This document shows, in pieces, positions 25,602-34,900 of a stretch of DNA of 64,000 nucleotides. A model generated the notes under the pieces. The model searched no databases. It was not told the origin of the DNA and saw only the letters and a program-made list of their open reading frames with translations. Every line of letters begins with the position of its first letter. The stretch's first letter is position 1. The position numbers and the translations under genes were made by a program. The DNA is from Peptococcaceae bacterium CEB3 (GTDB taxonomy: Bacteria; Bacillota; Desulfitobacteriia; Desulfitobacteriales; Desulfitobacteriaceae), in contig LDXJ01000062.1 in NCBI GenBank assembly GCA_001029295.1, positions 310,001-374,000 of the forward strand, written 5' to 3'.

Positions 25602-25654
25602 AGAAGATCCCCAGCTGGTTAAGATCCCCGGCTGGCCAAGATCCCTGGCCCGTC
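25587..25654 (+). repeat. 17-bp tandem repeat across a stop codon
   Basis: Four units at 25587, 25604, 25621 and 25638, each AAGATCCCCGGCTGGxx-like, beginning in the last codons of the membrane-protein gene and running into the intergenic region. 25655-25960 holds nothing else recognisable. Confidence 0.85.
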
Positions 25655-25989
25655 CAGACCGGAGTTAGGTAATTCTGGCAAAGGCAGATTAACGGGGCAA
25701 TATCCAGCGGAGAAAGTCAAGATTCCCAAGTATCTACCAGAGCTGAGGCATGATTTTTTCATGGGATAGATAATGTGGCGGTGCTCATTTCTTTATTCGC
25801 ATTTCTTAAGGATGACTGTTGATAGACAAATAGCAGAATTCCATAGAGCATGAGAACCGTAGTACCAGGCCTATTTTGAGAAAAAGATTATTTTCGAAAC
25901 CCTTACACCCCTTATTCCATACGGGTTACAAAGTAATGCTTCAGCTTTGCTGGCGAGGTTTCATCATAGCGTTGTCCTCAGCTATGTGG

Positions 25990-25995
25990 TATAAT
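25990..25995 (+). promoter_or_regulatory. Extended -10 promoter of antitoxin RNA copy 2
   Basis: TGGTATAAT (TGn plus TATAAT) with no good -35 at 17 bp; the opposing toxin promoter also uses TGGTATAAT. Confidence 0.55.
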
Positions 25996-26001
25996 AGACC
26001 T

Positions 26002-26132
26002 GTCAAAGGCATAATAAATACCGGGACGCGGTCAACATCCCGGTAGCACAACTCACAGCCGTCAATGGGCGGCCTATAGGGGTTACGAAGCAAAAGTAGC
26101 TCTCACTTGCTGGGTGGGCTACTTTTGCTTAT
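26002..26132 (+). ncRNA. Antitoxin sRNA of the holin-like type I system
   Basis: Noncoding transcript predicted from the extended -10 at 25990 to the terminator stem AAGCAAAAGTAGC / GCTACTTTTGCTT (26088-26130, perfect 13 bp, 17-nt loop). It contains a CCGGGA/TCCCGG hairpin and GCACAACT, as in copy 1. Its 3' end runs antisense to the 3' end of the toxin mRNA, the geometry of txpA/RatA and bsrG/SR4 in Bacillus, where pairing triggers RNA decay. The terminator is two-way and shared. Confidence 0.6.
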
Positions 26133-26199
26133 GTCTCAGTATCAGCACTACCAACGTTGCAAACGCAATCATTAGTGAAAGTGATTGATACACGCTCAA
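26119..26199 (-). CDS. Holin-like (TxpA/BsrG-type) small membrane toxin
   Basis: 26 residues: M(TTG)SVYQSLSLMIAFATLV then VLILRHKQK, a single membrane helix with a short basic tail. This is the classic 'putative holin-like toxin' pattern (xVYxxLxLMIxFxTLVVxI) of Firmicutes type I toxin-antitoxin loci. The TTG start is preceded by AAAGGGGGTGAG. The stop codon lies in the stem of the two-way terminator that also ends the antisense RNA. Overexpression of relatives disrupts the membrane; expression here would be held down by the overlapping sRNA. Two decayed relatives flank it. Confidence 0.75.
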   Translation of the reverse strand: MSVYQSLSLMIAFATLVVLILRHKQK

Positions 26200-26261
26200 G
26201 GCCTCACCCCCTTTCAGGGGATTGGCCGCCCACCCAGGCCCCTATTGAGTTGTACAGACTC

Positions 26262-26267
26262 ATTATA
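26262..26267 (-). promoter_or_regulatory. Extended -10 promoter of the toxin mRNA
   Basis: On the minus strand TGGTATAAT; transcription would start near 26255, giving a ~55-nt leader before the toxin start. Confidence 0.55.
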
Positions 26268-26379
26268 CCATAAACCTGGGACATGGTTTTCTTGCGCGGA
26301 GGATTTCGTTTGTACGTCTGTTCATCGTGCTAAAACACCAAGAGGACGTCGCTCGAACGCCTGCCGTACAACTTAAGCA

Positions 26380-26412
26380 AAGTAGCCGCCGCTTTTTCAG
26401 GGATGGCTACTT
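26380..26412 (+). other. Third, decayed TA-type terminator remnant
   Basis: AAGTAGCC / GGCTACTT stem like those of the two TA copies. On the minus strand the bases just before it resemble the toxin 3' end (LRHK then stop), but no toxin frame remains upstream. The rest of 26268-26513 shows nothing else. Confidence 0.45.
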
Positions 26413-26513
26413 CTACTTGTGTCTGAGTCTGCTTTTGTGCAGATCAAGGCTATGGGTCGGATTAGTTAACTATATCGGGAAAAGCATAGCAGGGTTGCCG
26501 CCGGCAACCCTGC

Positions 26514-26837
26514 CTATTTTCCACGTTTTCTCAGTTCCATGGCTAAGTTGTATTTTGTCTCGAGCTCTCGGAGTTTCCCGCCCATACGTTTTTTCTCGTC
26601 TTGATCGCGACAGGTGGTTAACCGCTCGCGCAACTCCCCGATTTCCTTTAACAATTCCACTTCTTCAGGGGCATACCCGGTATTCTTTAACAGCGTGTAG
26701 CCGAGGCGTATCTCCACCGGCAGGCTGGCCCAGTCGTCCAGGTTGATGGGTTTACCCCGTGCCGGTAAATTGTCAAATTCGCCGTTCCTAATAGCTTCCT
26801 GAATTTTCTCCTCGGCAATTTTATCAAAGATGCCTAT
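26514..26837 (-). CDS. DUF1992 (DnaJC28-like) protein, probably with an ATA start codon
   Basis: 107 residues. The reverse strand reads GIFDKIAEEKIQEAIRNGEF, DNLPARGKPINLDDWASLP, then GYTLLKNTGYAPEEVELLKE, a full-length DUF1992 domain. The role of the family is unknown; it is linked by name to J-domain proteins. No ATG, GTG or TTG is in frame before the domain. The only codon at the right distance from the strong GGAGGAG site (plus-strand 26848-26854) is ATA at 26837, 10 nt away. An ATG at 26856 is in another frame and lies across that site. A GTG at 26717 would delete the conserved N-terminal half. Confidence 0.72.
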   Translation of the reverse strand: MGIFDKIAEEKIQEAIRNGEFDNLPARGKPINLDDWASLPVEIRLGYTLLKNTGYAPEEVELLKEIGELRERLTTCRDQDEKKRMGGKLRELETKYNLAMELRKRGK

Positions 26838-26926
26838 CCGGTGTCAGCTCCTCCATGGGTAATCCGGCAAAGGACAACGCGGTCCAATCCAAGATCATTT
26901 TACCACAGGGAGAGCGGGAAAAGTAC

Positions 26927-26950
26927 AGCCTCCCGATTTTTCGGGAGGCT
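26927..26950 (-). terminator. Hairpin downstream of the demi-ferritin gene
   Basis: Perfect 10-bp stem AGCCTCCCGA / TCGGGAGGCT with a 4-nt loop of T. On the minus strand it is followed by GTACTTTTCC, a weak tail. A second small inverted repeat (GGATACTCC/GGAGTACC) lies at 26957-26977. Confidence 0.5.
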
Positions 26951-26983
26951 CAGAGGGGATACTCCGGTGGGAGTACCGTCCGG

Positions 26984-27005
26984 ACTTAAGCTGAACGAGT
27001 TCACT
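26984..27005 (+). repeat. Interspersed palindromic element, copy 3 (partial)
   Basis: CTTAAGCTGAACGAGTTCAC matches the element at 23811 (inverted) and after argG. Here its end supplies the stop codon of the demi-ferritin gene. Confidence 0.7.
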
Positions 27006-27315
27006 GCATCGGGGATTGGAAATTTTGAGATTGCTGCTGCTGCACAGCTTGTTTCCCTTTTTCCGTAAACTCAGCTTCCTTAGGGCTCAGGATGTAGAGC
27101 AATTGCTGCAGTTCTCCCACGTGTTGTCTTTCTTCGTCCGCGATATGGTAGAGAACTTTTTTGGCCCTCTCATCGGTGGTTGCCAAAGCGTGTGCTTCAT
27201 AACCGATGATTGCCTCGTATTCCCCGGCAATGTCTACGCGCAGGGCCTGAGCCAATTCGTCGGCTGACAACTGTTTGGGCATGTTCGCCAGGTAAGGGTT
27301 GCCGAGCAAAGCCAT
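27001..27315 (-). CDS. Encapsulated-ferritin-like / rubrerythrin-family demi-ferritin
   Basis: 104 residues. Two-helix ferritin-like domain: LRVDIAGEYEAIIGYEAHAL and KKVLYHIADEERQHVGELQQ, with E and ExxH metal ligands, then LSPKEAEFTEKG. This is the half-ferritin layout of encapsulated ferritins, which dimerise to build the di-iron site. No encapsulin shell gene is in the window, and the Gln-rich tail (VQQQQSQNFQSPMQ) does not look like a standard cargo peptide. Start follows GGGAGTG. The stop codon is provided by an interspersed repeat, so the tail may be recent. Likely an iron or peroxide role. Confidence 0.8.
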   Translation of the reverse strand: MALLGNPYLANMPKQLSADELAQALRVDIAGEYEAIIGYEAHALATTDERAKKVLYHIADEERQHVGELQQLLYILSPKEAEFTEKGKQAVQQQQSQNFQSPMQ

Positions 27316-27543
27316 AGAATCACTCCCTTAATTAAAGTTAGTTCAATTACAATTGACTCTCGATATTGCGCACCTCAAGCAAATTCACCCCAATTAATTC
27401 ACTTCACTTCATTTCATTTCACTCCGTGAGGTTCACGTCAAATTCGCTTCAGATCCACTTCAGTCCTTCACTTCACTCCGGATTCGTAAGTTATTCTTTG
27501 ACGAAAAAAGGTTTGATATGCATACGCGGATGGGTCGGGCGCG

Positions 27544-27629
27544 GAATGGTTCAAGGTGAGGAGTGGCTCAAGGTGCAGAATGGTTCAAGGTGGCAGGATG
27601 GTTCAAGGTTCGGGATGGGTCAGGGTGCG
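27544..27629 (+). repeat. 17-bp tandem repeat at the 3' end of the LtaS-type gene
   Basis: Five units of about 17 bp (GAATGGTTCAAGGTGAG and variants) from 27544, the last covering the stop codon of the minus-strand gene. The adjoining 27370-27480 is a CACTTCA/TTCATTTCA-rich low-complexity stretch; nothing else is seen in 27316-27619. Confidence 0.8.
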
Positions 27630-29557
27630 TGAAGCAATTTTTGTTGTAAATCATACTGAAAAATCAAATCTGTATTATCGAGATAGGTGTGAAAGAGTTT
27701 CAGGGCCGGGTCGGACTTCGACCAAGGAAGGACTTTCCCGGTCCCTATCTGATACACGGTCCGGCCGTAAATATTGTAGAGCTTTCCTTCTTCGTAGAGA
27801 ACGCCGTTGCGGGAGATGGCCAACCCGGCCAGAGGCGAATGAAACAAGTCATGGCCGATGAGAGGGTAATGGCTGGCATCCTGACCGAAAAGGCCGAGAA
27901 GTGTGGGAAAGAGGTCGACCGGTCCGCCGACTGTATGGACGATGCCATGATCGGCGCCCCCCGGAAGGTGGATAATGAGGGGAATTTTTTGCATCTCCTG
28001 CCAGCGATAATCGTCAATCCCTTTGGTGCCAAAGCCCAGAAAACTGCTCAATTGGGGATCGTGGCGCGGGAGCGGGGCGGGGTGGTCGCCGTAGATCACT
28101 ACGACGGAATTGGCCAGTAAACCGTCTTTTTGCAGACGATCCAGAAAAGAGCCGATGGCTTGATCGGTATAATGGACGGCCTGCAGATAATGCCCGAACA
28201 GGGTGTGTTGATAAGGAGCCGCGTTGAGGGTGCGATCTTTTTGGGGCAGCTCAAAAGGATAATGACTGGAGAGGGTGACAAAGAAAGAGTAGAAGGGTTG
28301 TTTTAGCTGCTCAAGCCTTGCCGCTCCTTGTTGAAACATATCCGGGTCGGTTAAGCCGAGACCGATTTTCTGGCCGGGCTTAAAGTCGTCGGAGTCCATG
28401 ACTTGCTGAAATCCCAGGGAGGGAGCCATGAGATCCATACCCCAAAATCCGGGCAGGTTGGCTTCGATGGCGGCTGTCGTATACCCTGCGGCGGCGAAAG
28501 TGGAGCCAATGCTCGTGTAATGGTTCATAGGATAGTCAATGAAAGCACTTCCTTTGGAGACCGGATACTGAGACACATTGGCCATGAACTCCGCGTCAGC
28601 GGTGCCGCCGTTCCAGGTTTCGCCATAATAATGGTCAAAGTAGTAGCTGCTCTTGATAAGACGGTTGAGATTGGGGGTGATCTCCTGGCCGTCAATTTTC
28701 TTGCCGATGACGAATTGTTGCAAAGACTCGACTTGAATGATGATCAAGTTCTTTCTTTTTGTCACACCCAAGGCCGGGGGGACGTTGGTGTGCTGGGCCG
28801 GAGGATGAGTTGCCTTGAACCACTGCCCCAGGGCCAGGCGCTTTTGAGGCGTGGGAGGAGGAGACTGGAGGCGAATTTGCCAAGCGCGTTTGGCGTCCAG
28901 GACGTGGAAATCCAGATTTCCGACGCTTTGAGCGATGTAGAGTTTTGAATAGAGGGTGCGGGTAATCCCGGGCTGATCCTTGTCCAACATGGCAGAAGCC
29001 CGGTTTAGAGCCAGTAAGCCGAGACCTAAGGCTAAAACAAAGCCTCCTATGCGATAGAGCAGGGCTCGGCGTCTGGGGGACGGCAGGGAGCCGGTGACAC
29101 GGGCAGCGAGCTCGCGCGGGGAATGGAAGCCGAGTGCGGCTGGGACCAGGAAGAAGAAGTCGGCGATAAGTAAAATGTCTTGTGGGCGCAGCAGGGTCCA
29201 CCAAGCGGTTGTCCTCGTGAGGTCCTGCCAGGCGGTAAGAAAGGTGCGCAGGGTGATAATATCGTCAAAATGTCTCAAAAAAAGTAAATCAAAGAACGAG
29301 ACGGCGGTGACTAGGAGGTCTGCGGCTAAAAGATAGAGCCCGCGGCCCCGGCCTTTAAACAGAAAAGCAACGGAGAAAAGAATGAGGAGCACACCGGCCG
29401 TACCGAAAAAACGGCTTTGGGCTTGAAGTTGTGTGATCAAGCCAAAAGCACTCAGGACGAGATAGACTTTGATCAGGAAAAGGACAAAAGCCAGGGCAAC
29501 AAGAACGGCGGGAGTTGGTCTCTTTGATTTTGCGGACTGGGGCTTGGCAGAATTCAT
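27620..29557 (-). CDS. LTA-synthase-family membrane sulfatase/phosphoglycerol transferase
   Basis: 645 residues. About five N-terminal membrane helices (residues ~15-200), then an extracellular sulfatase-fold domain. Metal and catalytic residues are visible in IIIQVESLQQF (Glu), NGGTADAEFMANVSQYP (nucleophile Thr), and VVVIYGDHPAP (Asp-His). This matches enzymes that move glycerol phosphate from phosphatidylglycerol to lipoteichoic acid or prime the chain. ATG 29557 follows AGGAAGGAGAAAG. It lies alone between a repeat-marked 3' end and the CWB2 surface-protein gene. Confidence 0.9.
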   Translation of the reverse strand: MNSAKPQSAKSKRPTPAVLVALAFVLFLIKVYLVLSAFGLITQLQAQSRFFGTAGVLLILFSVAFLFKGRGRGLYLLAADLLVTAVSFFDLLFLRHFDDIITLRTFLTAWQDLTRTTAWWTLLRPQDILLIADFFFLVPAALGFHSPRELAARVTGSLPSPRRRALLYRIGGFVLALGLGLLALNRASAMLDKDQPGITRTLYSKLYIAQSVGNLDFHVLDAKRAWQIRLQSPPPTPQKRLALGQWFKATHPPAQHTNVPPALGVTKRKNLIIIQVESLQQFVIGKKIDGQEITPNLNRLIKSSYYFDHYYGETWNGGTADAEFMANVSQYPVSKGSAFIDYPMNHYTSIGSTFAAAGYTTAAIEANLPGFWGMDLMAPSLGFQQVMDSDDFKPGQKIGLGLTDPDMFQQGAARLEQLKQPFYSFFVTLSSHYPFELPQKDRTLNAAPYQHTLFGHYLQAVHYTDQAIGSFLDRLQKDGLLANSVVVIYGDHPAPLPRHDPQLSSFLGFGTKGIDDYRWQEMQKIPLIIHLPGGADHGIVHTVGGPVDLFPTLLGLFGQDASHYPLIGHDLFHSPLAGLAISRNGVLYEEGKLYNIYGRTVYQIGTGKVLPWSKSDPALKLFHTYLDNTDLIFQYDLQQKLLHAP

Positions 29558-29707
29558 AGCTCTTTCTCCTTCCTGCAACATGGGGAGCGTTCGAAATGGG
29601 TGGCGAGATGTTCGTTTCATGAGCTTGAACGGGCCGGAACGGCAAATGGCCGAATGGGTTTACTGTCGTATTTTATCACATTGTGAGGGTTTGATGCGAA
29701 CAGGCCC

Positions 29708-29752
29708 CGTAAAAGAAACGGGCCGCCGGCGTAAAACGCGGGCAGCCCGTTT
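29708..29752 (-). terminator. Terminator of the CWB2 transglycosylase gene
   Basis: On the minus strand AAACGGGCTGCC / GGCGGCCCGTTT stem, 13-nt loop, then CTTTTAC. The GCxGCCCGTTTGTCAT sequence recurs at 29808-29823. No other feature in 29558-29856. Confidence 0.65.
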
Positions 29753-29856
29753 GTCATAGGCAAAAGTTTCTCGTCATATTTCCGGACGCAAATGCGACCC
29801 TTCGCAGGCGGCCCGTTTGTCATGGGCCAAATGCTCGAAATATCGGAATGCGGTGG

Positions 29857-31878
29857 TTACGATGAACGCATCTCATCTAATTCACTTTCGACCTGGGAAG
29901 AAATGGCCTCCACGTTGCCAAACAGATAGGGCTGAAGCTGCGTGGACGCTAAATGCCGAGCGATAAAATTCTTCAGGTCAGGATAGCTATCCAGGGAGGT
30001 GTCGGGGACCAGGACCAGGGTTTCATTCATATGTGCGGCCAAGGCGGCTCCGGTCAAAGCATTGGGGAAATCTTCGCCGGTGGCAAAAGAAAGGCCCTTA
30101 ATATTCTGGCCAAAGGCATTTCCCACGGCTGCCATCGTGTCGTAGCGGGAGGCCCCGGATAAGCGTGCGACCTGAACGGCCGAGGGTTTCAGGGCGGAAG
30201 CAATTTCCCCGCTGACCGCGGGAGAGATGACACCGGTTCCGCCGATGAGATAAACGAGGGAAGGCCTCAGCGCGCGCAGAGCCTGCGACGTCTCGTCGGG
30301 GACTTGCGAGGTTTTAGTCAGTAGGACCGGCATTTTCTGTTGCCCGGCGACGGAAGCGATGCTCAGGGCATCGGGAAAATTTTCGCCGGTGGCGAGGGCG
30401 ACCGCTTGGGGTTGTTCCCCGCCCATGAGGTTCCGGGCGACAATGGCGGCCGTCGCATAGCGGTTCACACCGCCCAGCCGAACTTGCTTTGTCTTATTCC
30501 AGCCGAGAGCGCTGAGGTCGGCGCTGACTTGAGGGCTTAACGCCCCTTCTCCGCCCAAAAGGTAGACTGTGTTTGGATGCAGGGTCTTAAGAGCCGTTTG
30601 CACCCGCTTATCCAGTCCTTGAGGGGCGGTGAGGAGAATCGGCGCATCCAGCTTGGCGGCTAAAGGAACTCCCGCCAGGGCATCCGGATAGTCGTCGGAG
30701 CGGGCGAGGACGACGGCCGGGGCTCCTTGCGGCCAGCCCAAGAGAGCTTGTTTGACTGCGGTGGCTACCCGATCCGAGCCGGCTATGCGGATGAGAGAAG
30801 TATGTGTTGGCGGTGCGGGGAGTGTCGTCCCCAAATCCCCCAAATGAAAGGGCTGAGGAGTCGGCCAGGGGGTGGAGGCGGAAGGGGTTCCGTCTTTGGG
30901 AAGAGTAGCTGTTGGAATGGGGGTAACCTGTACAGGCTGTATATAGCGGCTGAGCCAAGCGGGGGGATAAGCAAGGAGGTTGAGAATTCTGTCTTGGTAG
31001 ACCGGGAGACTAGGACCCTTAGAGGGGGGAGGAGAGGGTGGGCTCGAAGGAGCGGAGGATGAGCCGGCTGCTGAAGGCGAAGAAGCGGATGCCCCCCCGG
31101 GTGAAGAGGAAGAGGGAGACGCGCCGGAGGGCGGAGGTGAAGAAGGGGACGAGCCCGAGGGCGAAGGCGAAGAGGGGACCGAGCCGGAGGTTGGGGAGGA
31201 TGCGGCAGATGAACCCGCGGATGCGGTGGAAGAAGGTGAGCCGGCGGGCGCGGGGGATGAAGAGGGGCCGGAGGGCGGGGTGGAAGAAGGGGTTGGACTG
31301 GGAAGCGGGGCCGGAAGTTGGGCCTCGTTGGGATTGTTGGTTCCCGACCAGCGGTTATAAGCCCAGAGGGCAAAATACCAATTCTCCAGCTTGTTGCGGT
31401 CCCCATCTCCTATTTTGGGCACCATTCGCCATTTTTGATTGAGGAGGTCTGCGCCCATTTCGATATTAAAGTCTATATCATACTTCAGTTTGTTAATCGT
31501 CGCCTGATCTGAATCATTGTAACTGGATACCTGCATCAAGCCGATGGCGGGATGGTTCGCGGGGCCGGCCAGCAGCGGATTTCCCTGGCTGTCAAACTGC
31601 CGCCATGAGCTTTCCTCAAAAGCAATCGCCTTGAGGATGTCGCTTGGTATGCCTTTTTCCCTGGCGATGGTGTCTAGTTTTTGATTGACAACCGCTAAGG
31701 GGGGGTTGTCATGTGGAGGCAGAGGTGCGGGTGACCCTACAGCAAAGCCGGGTTCCGATAATACCTGAAGCAATAAGGTGAGCACCAAGAGAGTTCCCCA
31801 AAATGCGCGTACCTTACTTAGGAGGTTTATGTTCTTTTTCACAATATCTTTCTGTCTATATCTTCTACACCTTTTCAA
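29857..31878 (-). CDS. Secreted transglycosylase-like protein with three CWB2 repeats
   Basis: 673 residues. Signal-type hydrophobic segment (FWGTLLVLTLLLQVLSEPGFAV), then a lytic-transglycosylase-like domain (IPSDILKAIAFEESSWRQF with the candidate catalytic Glu; AIGLMQVSS; ENWYFALWAYNRWSG). A Pro/Ser/Gly-rich stretch of about 105 residues separates that from VYQDRILNLLAYPPAWLS, which in relatives follows directly, so the linker seems inserted near the domain end. The C-terminal ~290 residues form three CWB2 (PF04122) repeats (RIAGSDRVATAV, RLGGVNRYATAA, RLSGASRYDTMA) that anchor to secondary wall polymer. TTG 31878 is chosen for its AGGAGGGAGGGG; a GTG at 31920 lacks a site. Confidence 0.85.
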   Translation of the reverse strand: MKRCRRYRQKDIVKKNINLLSKVRAFWGTLLVLTLLLQVLSEPGFAVGSPAPLPPHDNPPLAVVNQKLDTIAREKGIPSDILKAIAFEESSWRQFDSQGNPLLAGPANHPAIGLMQVSSYNDSDQATINKLKYDIDFNIEMGADLLNQKWRMVPKIGDGDRNKLENWYFALWAYNRWSGTNNPNEAQLPAPLPSPTPSSTPPSGPSSSPAPAGSPSSTASAGSSAASSPTSGSVPSSPSPSGSSPSSPPPSGASPSSSSPGGASASSPSAAGSSSAPSSPPSPPPSKGPSLPVYQDRILNLLAYPPAWLSRYIQPVQVTPIPTATLPKDGTPSASTPWPTPQPFHLGDLGTTLPAPPTHTSLIRIAGSDRVATAVKQALLGWPQGAPAVVLARSDDYPDALAGVPLAAKLDAPILLTAPQGLDKRVQTALKTLHPNTVYLLGGEGALSPQVSADLSALGWNKTKQVRLGGVNRYATAAIVARNLMGGEQPQAVALATGENFPDALSIASVAGQQKMPVLLTKTSQVPDETSQALRALRPSLVYLIGGTGVISPAVSGEIASALKPSAVQVARLSGASRYDTMAAVGNAFGQNIKGLSFATGEDFPNALTGAALAAHMNETLVLVPDTSLDSYPDLKNFIARHLASTQLQPYLFGNVEAISSQVESELDEMRSS

Positions 31879-31952
31879 CAAGTCCCCTCCCTCCTGAATC
31901 AAACGAAATCTTCCCGCCACTGCGGTTGCACGGGACAGCTAAAGGGTCCTTT

Positions 31953-34900
31953 TCAGCCCAGCTCCACCGCTTCCTTGGCCACTGTCAGCATCAGCTTGAT
32001 CCGGTTGAACTGGTTGACGGCACTGGCACCTGGGTCATAATCGATAAACGAGATATTGGCCCCCGGATAATGCTTTTTCAACTCCCGGAGCATTCCCCGG
32101 CCTATGACATGATTGGGCAGGCAGGCAAAAGGCTGTATACAAAGGATATTGTTCGTGCCGCTGTGGAGGAGTTCTTCCATTTCCCCGGTCAGGAACCAGC
32201 CCTCTCCGGTTTGGTTGGCCAGGGACAGGTGTTTCTGGGCGGCACGGGCAAATTCTCCGATGGCTAGCGGGGGTTCAAAGCGCCGGCTGTGTCTCAAGGC
32301 TTTTTTCATGGCCCGTCGGTACCACTCAATAATCCCCACAGCCAGGCGGGACGAAAGGACGCCGGAAAGAGGGCCGGCCAGAAATTGGTACTGGAATTGG
32401 CTGTCCATAGCATTGTAGAGAAGAAAATCTATGAGGTCCGGAACGATCACTTCCGCTCCCTCTTCTTCCAACATTTGGACAAGATTATTGTTGGCTGCCG
32501 GGTAGTATTTCACCATAATTTCGCCCACGATTCCCACTCTCGGTTTGACCACGGTTTCATCAAGGGGCAGCCGGTCAAATTGCCGGACGATCCCTTCGAT
32601 GTTCCGGCTAAAGGCTTTCCTGTCTCGCTGTTGCAGAGAGTTTTGGCACTCTTCCACCCAATAGTCATAGAGGGTGTCGGCCGACCCGGGTACTTGCTCA
32701 TAAGGACGTACCCGGTGCAGAACGCGCATCAAGAGGTCGCCGTAGACTAAGGCCTGCATGATCTCGTTAAAGAGAGAGCGGGTTAATTGAAAGCCAGGAT
32801 TAGGTTCCAAACCTGCCGTATTCAGGGAAATGACCGGTATATGCCCCAGGCCGGCGTCGCGCAAGGCTTTGCGCAAATAGGCAATATAATTAGTGGCCCG
32901 GCAGCCGCCTCCGGTCTGGCTGACGATGACCGATGTCTGTTCCGGATCATAATTGCCGCTGTGAAGGGCTTTCATGACCTGGCCGACGACCAAAATGGCC
33001 GGATAACAGGCGTCATTGTTGACAAAACGCAGTCCTTCATCCACTGCGGCTTGATCGGCGTCAGGCAGAAGTTCGATTCGATACCCGGCATTTGTGAAAG
33101 CGGTCTTTAAGAACTGGAAGTGAACCGGGGACATCTGGGGGGCGAGGATGGTATGCTGTTCTTTCATGGCGGCCGTAAAGGGCACCCGGCCCTGACTTTG
33201 ATATTTTTGCCGGGGAATAAATCCTTTTTTGTCCCGTTCATAGATCGAGGCGATGAGAGAACGCACCCGGATCCGGGCTCCGCCCAAATTGTTAATATCG
33301 TCGATTTTTATGGTCGTGTAAATCTTGCCGTAACGGCGCAGGATTTCCCTGACTTGCTCAGAAGTAATGGAATCAAGGCCGCAGCCGAAAGAGTTTAACT
33401 GGATCAGTTCCAAATCCGGCTCTTGCGCCACCAAAGTCGCCGCCGCATAAAGGCGGGAGTCGTAAACCCACTGGTCGATCATCTGCAAAGGTCTTTCCAC
33501 AACCGCCAAATCCCGCACGGAGTCCTCCGAGAGCACGGCAAACCCGTAGGATTGCAGCATATCCGGAATACCGTGATGCAGTTCCGGATCGATGTGATAA
33601 GGCCGGCCCGCCAGGACAATTCCTTTCAGGTGATGTTCGCGCATAAAGCGCAGGGCTTCCTTCCCTTCTTTTTGCACATCTTCCCGATAGCGGGACAGTT
33701 CGGCATAGGCTTTTTGGACCGCCGGCCGAATCTCCGCCAATGGCAGTCCTTCCGGAGCCAAGGCTGCGGCCAGCCGCTTCGCCATATGCTGGGGGCTGTC
33801 CAGAGGTAAAAAAGGATGATAGAATTTGACACCCTGCTCCCCGAGGATTTCCATGTTGGCCCCGATGGTTTCCGGATAAGAGGTGACGATCGGGCAGTTA
33901 TAATGGTTGCCGGCCAGAGGGTCCTCCGGGATATTGAAAGGAATGGAAGGGTAGAAGATGGTTTTCAGACCCTTGTTAACCAGGTCCGCGATATGTCCGT
34001 GTACCAGTTTGGCCGGATAACAGACGGAATCGGACGAAATGCTTTCCATTCCCAGCGCAAACAGCCCCTGGCTGGAACGGCCGGAGAGGATAACCCGATA
34101 GCCCAATTCCGTAAAGAGCGTAAACCAGAAAGGATAATCATCATACATGTTCAAAGCCCGGGGCAAGCCGATGCTGCCGCGGCGGGCTTCTTCCGCTTTC
34201 AGAGGCCGATAATGGAAAACGCGCCGATATTTATAGGCATAGAGATTGGGAATGGGGTTGCTCTCCTTTTGCAGCCCCAACCCTCTTTCGCAACGGTTAC
34301 CAGAAATGAAGCAGCGACCATCGTTAAAGTGATGCACCGTAAGCCGGCAATGGTTGCCGCAGAACTCGCAGCGGCGGAATTCGGTTTCGTTATGCAGATG
34401 TTCCAAGGCGTCCGCCGGAAGGAGGCTGCTGCGGCGGCCCTCTTGGTCATGTTCTCGGGCGATGAGGGCTGCTCCGAACGCTCCCATGATTCCGGCAATG
34501 TCCGGGCGGACGACCTCCCGGTCCGTGATCATTTCCAAGGCCCGGAGTACCGCGTCATTATAGAAGGTTCCCCCTTGGACGACGATCTTTTGCCCCAGAT
34601 CATCAGCGCTGCGAAAACGGATAATTTTGAACAGGGCGTTTTTAATCACCGATAAGGCCAGGCCGGCTGAGATGTCCTCGACTTCTGCCCCTTCTTTTTG
34701 TACCTGCCTCACCTTCGAATTCATGAAAACGGTACAGCGGGTTCCCAGATCGACGGGATGTTGGGCCCGAATTCCTTTATGGGAGAAGTCATTCACCTCC
34801 AATTGCAAGGAGGTGGCGAAGGTTTCTATGAATGAACCGCAGCCGGAGGAACAGGCTTCATTGAGGAGAATGGAATCAATCACTCCCTCCTTGATGATCA

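Noticed and set aside
30783-31442. Overlapping frames on both strands across the Pro/Ser-rich linker
   Set aside because: Low-complexity GC-rich shadow of the CWB2 protein; only the minus-strand frame joins recognised domains.
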